A DNA stretch of 9,484 bases, from contig WRKA01000158.1 in assembly GCA_009778265.1 (NCBI GenBank), positions 1 through 9,484 of the forward strand. Reading direction: 5' to 3'. Positions within the stretch are counted from its first letter, which is position 1. Every line of letters starts with the position of its first letter. Shown here in pieces: positions 4,968 to 9,484 of this stretch. Source of the stretch: Methanomassiliicoccaceae archaeon. GTDB lineage: Archaea > Thermoplasmatota > Thermoplasmata > Methanomassiliicoccales > Methanomethylophilaceae. A program made the translations under genes and the position numbers. Below the pieces are notes generated by a model that was given only the letters and a program-made list of their open reading frames with translations, ran no database searches and was not told the DNA's origin.

Positions 4968-6101
4968 ATGCGGAGAACCGGTACAGTTGTCTCAGGGGTT
5001 AGGCTGCCGTTCATCTCACAGGGAGATGATCTCGTCGATATCGTGGTGTCGAATGTTCTCGAGATCGGCAAGATAAAGGAAAGCGATGTCGTCGCCGTCA
5101 CGGAAAGCATAGTGGCGATCTCTCAGGGAAATATTGCGAGCCTCGATTCCGTCGGAAGGGACGTGGAAGCGAAATTCGGGAAGGATAAGCATATCGGTGT
5201 CGTGTTCCCGATAACATCGCGCAACAGATTCGCGCAGATATTGAAAGGTATATCCAAAGGCGCGAAGAAGATAACCGTACTTCTCAACTATCCGCAGGAC
5301 GAGGTCGGCAATCCGATCATGGACCTGAAAAAATGGAATCCGTATACGCTGTCGGACACCAAGGAACAATACACCGGCAAAGAATTCAGAGAGAAGTACG
5401 GCGAATATACTCACGAGTTCACCAAACTGGATTATATTCAGCTTTACGAAGGTCTCAGCGATAATATCAGTGTAATATTGAGTAAAGATCCGGCGGCGAT
5501 ACTTACGCACACCAAGGATGTGATCGCGGCCGACATACACACACGGGAGACGACCAAGGAATATCTGATCGGGAGCGGCGGAAAGAATGTGCTCACATTG
5601 GCCGAACTCCTTAACGGACCGTCCGGCGACAGGGGATACAATCCCGTGTACGGTCTGCTGGGATCGAATATGTACGGTCAGAACGCCCTGAAACTTTTCC
5701 CGAGGGACTGCGACAGATTCGTTCACGCGGTCCAGGACGAATTCTTTAAGAGAACAAAGATCAGACCGCATGTGATGATATATGCTGACGGTGCGTTCAG
5801 GGACCCGGTGTGCGGCATATGGGAGCTGGCCGATCCGACAGTGTGTCCGGGCCACACGGAAGGACTGAACGGTTCTCCGAACGAGGTGAAACTGAAATCT
5901 GTCGTCGCCGGCGAAAAAGATAAGAAGGCCGCTCTCAAAAAGGCGATGGACAACAAGGATCTCGGAACGGCGCTGGGAACGACGCCGAGACAGTACACGG
6001 ACCTCCTGGGAAGCATATCCGACCTGGTGAGCGGAAGCGGAGACAAAGGAACTCCGGTTATACTGATACAGGGATATTTCGATAATCTGCTGGACGAATG
6101 A
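4968..6101 (+). CDS. CofE-like protein (coenzyme F420-0:L-glutamate ligase family, extended)
   Basis: The 377-residue protein resembles the F420-0 gamma-glutamyl ligase family, which adds glutamate to the F420 side chain with GTP. The N-terminal VRLPFISQGDDLVDIVVSNV (11-30) corresponds to the family's GIP-I-x-GDD-L entry, and KESDVVAVTESIVAISQGNI (37-56) to its GDVVVVTSKIVSKAEGR segment. GGKNVLTLAELLNGPSGDRGYNP (204-226) and VMIYADGAFRDPVCGIWELADP (269-290) fit the region around the 'vvisDtfGRpwR' part. Canonical CofE is about 250 residues, so this version has roughly 120 extra, mainly in the middle and at the C-terminus (310-360, Lys-rich then Gly-Ser). It is probably a paralogue whose substrate may not be F420-0. 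The stop at 6101 is followed 57 bases later by the EamA gene in the same direction. Confidence 0.75.
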   Translation: MRRTGTVVSGVRLPFISQGDDLVDIVVSNVLEIGKIKESDVVAVTESIVAISQGNIASLDSVGRDVEAKFGKDKHIGVVFPITSRNRFAQILKGISKGAKKITVLLNYPQDEVGNPIMDLKKWNPYTLSDTKEQYTGKEFREKYGEYTHEFTKLDYIQLYEGLSDNISVILSKDPAAILTHTKDVIAADIHTRETTKEYLIGSGGKNVLTLAELLNGPSGDRGYNPVYGLLGSNMYGQNALKLFPRDCDRFVHAVQDEFFKRTKIRPHVMIYADGAFRDPVCGIWELADPTVCPGHTEGLNGSPNEVKLKSVVAGEKDKKAALKKAMDNKDLGTALGTTPRQYTDLLGSISDLVSGSGDKGTPVILIQGYFDNLLDE

Positions 6102-6144
6102 CCCCGTTAACAGCGGTGACGGAGTCCGGAATATATTCAGAACA

Positions 6145-6150
6145 GGTGAT
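6145..6150 (+). promoter_or_regulatory. Shine-Dalgarno for the EamA permease
   Basis: GGTGAT, an exact match to the archaeal anti-SD, lies eight bases before the ATG at 6159. A GAATATATTC palindrome at 6129-6138 could be a TATA element, but its spacing would make the transcript leaderless, so readthrough from the CofE-like gene is equally plausible. Confidence 0.55.
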
Positions 6151-6158
6151 GTGATCTC

Positions 6159-7049
6159 ATGAACTTCGGTAAAGGACGTCTGCCTCACCTTACGGCGTTC
6201 CTCGTCATATGCATGACCTGGGGGCTCAGTCTTGTCGTGGCGTACGATCTCCTTGATACGGGAATACCCCCGTTCTTTTTGGTCGCGGTCACATACGGTA
6301 TCGGAGCGTTCACGCTCTTCTTTGTGAGAATGATACACGGAAGCGCTCCGAAGATCTCTTCCGGAGAACTGAGATACGGTCTTGCCGTAGGTCTTCTGAT
6401 ATTCGCCGCGTTCGGTCTTCAGACCGCCGGCCTCGGATATACGACGCCGGCAAGGAGCGGCCTTCTTACGGTACTTTACGTGTTATTCGTTCCGCTGATA
6501 ATATCGGCGGTATCAAGAAGACCGTCCCCGCGTTCCGTTGTCTTTGCGCTGATCGGATTCGCGGGCGTGTTCATGATGTCAGGAACGCTCGGAGGCGACG
6601 GGATGAATATCGGCGATATCCTGACCATCATGTGCGCGATCGCTTTCGCGATACATTTCGTCGCTCTTGAGAAGCTCTCCCCCCGTTTCAACACACTGAA
6701 TTTCACACTTGTCCAGATGATCGGCGCCGCCGCGTTCGCCGTACTGGTCAGCGTTGTGTCGGAGACAGCCGTATATAAAGGGATGGACCTTCTCGGTTCG
6801 TGGGCGGGATTATTGTTCATGGGACTCATCGTCACCGGCGCCGGGTTCTTTGTCCAAACCGCCGTCCAGAAGAAGATACCTTCCACCACGATATCGGTGA
6901 TGTGCTGCACCGAGTCGGTATTCGCATTGCTTTTCTCATGGCTGCTCGGTTATGACGTCATTACGGCGCCGCTGCTGATCGGCGCCGCCCTCATCGTCTC
7001 ATCCACGGTATTGTCATCGTTATACGAAAGACGGGAACTTATTGATTGA
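6159..7049 (+). CDS. EamA/DMT-family membrane transporter
   Basis: The 296-residue integral membrane protein has about ten hydrophobic segments arranged as two EamA repeats, as in drug/metabolite transporters (DMT, 10-TMS type). Repeat 1 shows TWGLSLVVAYDLL (20-32), PPFFLVAVTYGIGAF (37-51) and TTPARSGLLTVLYVLFVPLI (95-114). Repeat 2 shows AIHFVALEKL (164-173) and TTISVMCCTESVFALLFSWLLGYD (243-266), the equivalent of the family's 'i..lePvfa.l.s...lgE' helix, here ending in Asp rather than Glu. The C-terminus ERRELID is short and charged. The substrate is not predictable; metabolite or amino-acid export is the usual role. It follows the CofE-like gene by 57 bases and may be co-transcribed with it. 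Confidence 0.92.
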   Translation: MNFGKGRLPHLTAFLVICMTWGLSLVVAYDLLDTGIPPFFLVAVTYGIGAFTLFFVRMIHGSAPKISSGELRYGLAVGLLIFAAFGLQTAGLGYTTPARSGLLTVLYVLFVPLIISAVSRRPSPRSVVFALIGFAGVFMMSGTLGGDGMNIGDILTIMCAIAFAIHFVALEKLSPRFNTLNFTLVQMIGAAAFAVLVSVVSETAVYKGMDLLGSWAGLLFMGLIVTGAGFFVQTAVQKKIPSTTISVMCCTESVFALLFSWLLGYDVITAPLLIGAALIVSSTVLSSLYERRELID

Positions 7050-7183
7050 ATCCCCCCTTCGCAACGGCTGTTCATTTCTCTTCTCGTTGTATCAGATGAC
7101 TCCTTTTTCAAACGTGTTGTGTTGTTATCCGACATACCGAACGTCGAACGTGCATCGGTATATTGATAGCGTATGACACATCT

Positions 7184-7192
7184 GGAGGGAGG
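7184..7192 (+). promoter_or_regulatory. Strong Shine-Dalgarno for the SAP-domain gene
   Basis: GGAGGGAGG lies five bases before the ATG at 7198 and fixes that start. A GTATATTG box at 7158-7165 is a possible but weak TATA element in the 148-base gap after the EamA gene. Otherwise that gap holds only pyrimidine-rich tracts. Confidence 0.6.
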
Positions 7193-7197
7193 AAGAT

Positions 7198-7770
7198 ATG
7201 ACGGAACGGCCGAGACTTGTTGTTAACATAGACCCCAACATCTTCAGGGAGCATGAGTATCAGAAAGAGGAACTGATCTCGTTCTGCGTGAAGAACGGCC
7301 TGCAGACCCGCGGTACCGAGACGGAGCTTGTGGAGAGAATATTCGTTTTTCTGACCACCGGCGTAAGAATGGTCAAAGAACACGGAAAAAAGAGGACACT
7401 CGGCATTCCGGAAATAACATCTGAGACGATCATTGAGGAAGATGTCATCTTCACGGAAAGAATGAGAACATTTTATCACAAGCATCTCGGAAGATCGTTC
7501 TGGTTCCATCCCGAATTCCAATCGTGGATGCGCGCGAATCCCGGAAGGACTTACGGCGACGGTATCGCCGCATACCGTATGCTGGAAGAGGAGAGAACAA
7601 TAAAAAGGAACGCGAGGGTGGAGGAACTGGATCATATTGCGTATGTGAAAGAATTCCTTGCCGATAATCCCGATATGACGGAGAACGATGCGGAAAGATG
7701 CTGGGAATACAGAAAAAAGATACCTGGAAGCAAACTGTATGAACACGATGATCTTTCATTCCTGCGCTGA
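7198..7770 (+). CDS. SAP-domain protein with DUF6434-like C-terminal region
   Basis: The 190-residue soluble protein has a SAP-like helix-loop-helix at about 19-54 (QKEELISFCVKNGLQTRGTETELVERIFVFL). The Leu...Gly-Leu...Gly-Thr...Leu-x-x-Arg-Ile pattern is typical of this nucleic-acid-binding motif. Residues about 80-132, with FYHKHLGRSFWFHPEFQSWM followed by RANPGRTYGDGIAAYRMLEEE, match what I recall as DUF6434, which commonly follows a SAP motif in bacterial proteins of unknown function; I could not verify the name. The C-terminal part (145-190) is helical and charged. A DNA-associated role is plausible from the SAP motif alone. Cysteines (Cys30, Cys168) are not arranged as a metal site. The family is mainly bacterial in my recollection, so an acquired gene is possible, although its codon use resembles its neighbours. 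Confidence 0.75.
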   Translation: MTERPRLVVNIDPNIFREHEYQKEELISFCVKNGLQTRGTETELVERIFVFLTTGVRMVKEHGKKRTLGIPEITSETIIEEDVIFTERMRTFYHKHLGRSFWFHPEFQSWMRANPGRTYGDGIAAYRMLEEERTIKRNARVEELDHIAYVKEFLADNPDMTENDAERCWEYRKKIPGSKLYEHDDLSFLR

Positions 7771-7827
7771 TCTTCGCACTCGCAATGTTCTTCCGGACGG
7801 ACCAGCAATGTTTATTACCTCGTATGC

Positions 7828-7833
7828 GGTGAT
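7828..7833 (+). promoter_or_regulatory. Shine-Dalgarno for the large QueG-like gene
   Basis: GGTGAT lies six bases before the ATG at 7840 and selects that start. A TTTATTA box at 7811-7817 is a possible TATA element. Confidence 0.5.
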
Positions 7834-7839
7834 ACGGAC

Positions 7840-8880
7840 ATGGCGAACCTTACGAAAGAATTGGCGCTGAAGATGCCGCTGAACCTGGGTGCCTCGTTAT
7901 CCGGTATAGCAACGAAGGAGACGCTCGAAGGTTCGTACCTGACAGATATGGAATATGTCCTTCCCGGTGCAAGATCTGCGATAATATTTTCCGTGCCGTT
8001 CGATCAGGACCTCATCGATCCTTATCTCAGTAAGAAGGATTTCTCGCTCAGCGCGCATAAGATACACAGGACGACGTTCGCCGCGGGCATCGCGTTCGAA
8101 ATGTCGACGGTACTTACCTCGCTTGGATACAGAACGTATCCGGTAGCTCCGAATTTCGCGTTCAGAACGGATACGGAGAACGGAATATTCGACCGCATCC
8201 CGCCGATATCGCTGAAACTTATGGCGAGGGCGTGCGGTATCGGTCATATATCACAATCCGGCCTTCTTATCACGAAGGAACACGGCGCCGCATTCTCTTT
8301 AGGAGGTGTGGTAACGGATGCCGTTCTGGGACCGACGGAACCTTTGCCGGAAGAAGAGAACTACTGCGACGGCTGCGGCATATGTAAGTTATCATGCGTG
8401 GCCGATCACATCAACATGGAAAAGATGTCGATGACGTTAGGCAACACGGTGATAAGAACGGGCAACTGCAGATTACCGGCGCGTTGTGCATATCCGTGCG
8501 GCGGGATAACGGGATTGCATAAGAGCGGCAAATGGTCCACATGGTCACCCGGACGTTTCCCGCTTCCCGATGAGGATGAGGAATACAGGACCATATCGAA
8601 AAGATATGTGCAGAGATACCTTCAGAGAAAAAGGGAAGGTACGATATCATACAACCCGCTGCTCGCTTATCCTTTCGAGATGCAGTACACCTGCTCCAAT
8701 TGTCAATTCGTCTGCCATTATGATAAAGAGATAAGAAAAAGAAGATACGGGCTTCTGAAGAACGGCGGCGTCATCATCGAAGAAGATGACGGAAAGAAAC
8801 GTTCCGTCACACCGGAAGAAGCGGACGAGTTCCTTTTGAAGATGGATAAGGAAAGAAGAAAACTCTTCGTTGACGAATGA
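7840..8880 (+). CDS. QueG-like double [4Fe-4S] protein with insertion (epoxyqueuosine reductase-related)
   Basis: This 346-residue protein is related to the short Fe-S protein at 969-1649. The N-terminal domain shows LSGIATKETLEG (20-31), LPGARSAIIFSVPFD (41-55), ARACGIGHISQSGLLITKEHGAAFSLGGVVTDAVL (129-163) and then the first cluster motif C176-x2-C179-x2-C182-x3-C186. The second cluster ends with C285-x2-C288-x3-C292. Its remaining ligand must be one of Cys210, Cys216 or Cys220, because about 65 residues rich in aromatic and charged side chains are inserted between. The usual Pro after the last Cys is replaced by His (CHYD). A charged helical tail (295-346) follows. A redox role, perhaps corrinoid-linked, fits the family. 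The substrate is unknown and queuosine synthesis is unlikely in an archaeon. Its stop is only three bases from that of the convergent ABM-like gene. Confidence 0.85.
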   Translation: MANLTKELALKMPLNLGASLSGIATKETLEGSYLTDMEYVLPGARSAIIFSVPFDQDLIDPYLSKKDFSLSAHKIHRTTFAAGIAFEMSTVLTSLGYRTYPVAPNFAFRTDTENGIFDRIPPISLKLMARACGIGHISQSGLLITKEHGAAFSLGGVVTDAVLGPTEPLPEEENYCDGCGICKLSCVADHINMEKMSMTLGNTVIRTGNCRLPARCAYPCGGITGLHKSGKWSTWSPGRFPLPDEDEEYRTISKRYVQRYLQRKREGTISYNPLLAYPFEMQYTCSNCQFVCHYDKEIRKRRYGLLKNGGVIIEEDDGKKRSVTPEEADEFLLKMDKERRKLFVDE

Positions 8881-8883
8881 TGT

Positions 8884-9243
8884 TCAGACCAGATGCTCTA
8901 TATCCCTTCCCAATATGATCTTGGGCATCGTCGTAAGGCATCTGGTCCATCTTTTGTAGAACTTTTCCAGCGCCGGTCTGTACAGGTCGGCATGAGCCTT
9001 CTCATCATCAACATCCAATATCAGGACGTACGTCACCTTTCCCACATATCTTGTCAGTTCCACGGGAGGGGCGCCTTCTTTCACAGCGTTGAAATCCTCT
9101 TGTCTGTGTGTCCGTTTTAAGTAACGGACCCCGATGACGCCGTCCGTACTCAGATAGAACTCTTTCACCTCTCTCATCAGTTCTTCGATCTCGTCCTGTT
9201 TATCGACCTTCGCCTCATAGACGCAAATTTCAGTGAACATCAT
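8884..9243 (-). CDS. Small dimeric alpha/beta-barrel (ABM/ferredoxin-like fold) protein
   Basis: The 119-residue protein starts MMFTEICVYEAKVDKQDEIEELMREVKEFYLSTDGVIGVRYLKR. That strand / long helix / Gly-Val-strand order is typical of antibiotic-biosynthesis-monooxygenase and related dimeric barrels. A second half follows (YVGKVTYVLILDVDDEKAHADLYRPALEKFYKRW). Catalytic residues for a defined reaction are not evident, and many family members are uncharacterised. Two ATG codons are adjacent (9243 and 9240). A GATAAATA box about 24 bases upstream indicates a leaderless start at the first. Its 3' end meets the large QueG-like gene tail to tail, three bases apart, leaving no room for separate terminators. 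An EthD-like assignment is possible. Confidence 0.7.
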   Translation of the reverse strand: MMFTEICVYEAKVDKQDEIEELMREVKEFYLSTDGVIGVRYLKRTHRQEDFNAVKEGAPPVELTRYVGKVTYVLILDVDDEKAHADLYRPALEKFYKRWTRCLTTMPKIILGRDIEHLV

Positions 9244-9262
9244 TTGAATATCATTTCACGCG

Positions 9263-9270
9263 TATTTATC
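9263..9270 (-). promoter_or_regulatory. TATA box for the ABM-like gene
   Basis: GATAAATA on the minus strand is centred about 24 bases before the ATGATG start, the spacing of a leaderless archaeal promoter. No Shine-Dalgarno precedes the start. Confidence 0.5.
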
Positions 9271-9468
9271 AGATATGACCGATCCTTCGGCGTAACCGCT
9301 GCGCGGAGAAGGAACAAAGATGCCGGCTCTGCGAATAGGATCAAAAATGATATGTGCAGAAACATTCGGATACAGAATTCTCCGTATGAAAACCACGGAC
9401 CTTTCGTTGGGTCGGAAGCATTGAATAAATTGCCACCTATTCCATATACAAAAGCGGAGACCCCCCTC

Positions 9469-9484
9469 ATGAACGAAGAACCCC
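9469..9484 (+). CDS. Possible start of a rightward gene, cut by the window edge
   Basis: ATGAACGAAGAACC would begin a protein MNEEP and then leaves the window. A CATATACA box at 9443-9450 is about 23 bases upstream, compatible with a leaderless start, and the arrangement would be divergent from the ABM-like gene. Only five codons are visible, so this is tentative. The preceding interval (9244-9468) shows nothing else I can support except the minus-strand TATA box. Confidence 0.25.

Noticed and set aside
5016..6338. A 440-codon minus-strand open frame opposite the CofE-like gene and the start of the EamA gene
   Set aside because: It is longer than the sense gene but rich in Arg, His, Phe and Tyr with no domain motifs, and it crosses an intergenic gap and two sense genes. 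The sense frame has family motifs, so the open antisense frame follows from codon choice.
7108..7746. A 212-codon minus-strand open frame opposite the SAP-domain gene
   Set aside because: The sense gene has a strong Shine-Dalgarno and recognisable domains; the antisense product shows none and has no ribosome site.
9240..9470. A 76-codon minus-strand open frame with one hydrophobic stretch, ending in an ATGA overlap with the ABM-like start and possibly continuing past the right edge
   Set aside because: It has no ribosome site, atypical codons (CCA, TTA, CTA) and no recognisable family, and the TATA box of the ABM-like gene lies inside it. The overlap keeps it marginally possible as the 3' end of a gene from beyond the edge.

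Overview
The window looks archaeal, most likely a methylotrophic methanogen relative of the Methanomassiliicoccales (Thermoplasmata). That placement is inference. The evidence is as follows: several genes have AT-rich TATA-like boxes about 25 bases before the ATG with no Shine-Dalgarno, which suggests leaderless transcripts; where ribosome sites exist they match the archaeal anti-SD (GGTGAT, GGAGG); there is a coenzyme F420 glutamyl-ligase homologue; and all ten complete genes end in TGA, with no TAG or TAA. Avoidance of TAG is expected in pyrrolysine-using methanogens, but no Pyl gene is visible here. Base composition appears uniform at roughly 50% GC, and no insertion sequence, CRISPR array, tRNA or rRNA was seen.

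Left block (1-3183, all minus strand). Read in the direction of transcription it holds a PflA-like radical SAM enzyme, a class I SAM methyltransferase, a short QueG-like 2x[4Fe-4S] protein, a CobW/HypB/UreG-type (G3E) GTPase with a GCICC metal motif, and a partial cysteine-containing protein that overlaps the GTPase stop by ATGA and runs off the left edge. The last two are almost certainly translationally coupled. Several of the others seem to have their own promoters, so this is a co-directional cluster rather than one clear operon.

Divergent control region (3184-3407). It carries a TATA box for each direction. Near the radical SAM promoter lies an unusual array of GTGTTA/TAACAC half-sites. 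Overlapping the expected transcription start of the rightward gene is a perfect 8-N6-8 palindrome. The rightward gene is an ArsR repressor domain fused to an ArsM/AS3MT arsenite methyltransferase that keeps all four catalytic cysteines. Sensor, operator and detoxifying enzyme therefore appear to sit in one self-contained arsenic module.

Right block (4968-8880, plus strand; 8884-9243, minus strand). It contains a long CofE-like ligase homologue, an EamA/DMT permease, a SAP-domain protein with a DUF6434-like C-terminus, a second and larger QueG-like Fe-S protein with an insertion between its cluster motifs, and, convergent to it with only three bases between the stops, a small dimeric alpha/beta-barrel (ABM-like) protein. 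The last 240 bases are intergenic, with one weak candidate gene start at the right edge.

The most distinctive observations are the autoregulated ArsR-ArsM fusion with its palindrome, the GTGTTA half-site array, and the GTPase / Cys-protein / QueG-like group, which could handle a metal or corrinoid cofactor. That last function is inferred from family and neighbourhood only.
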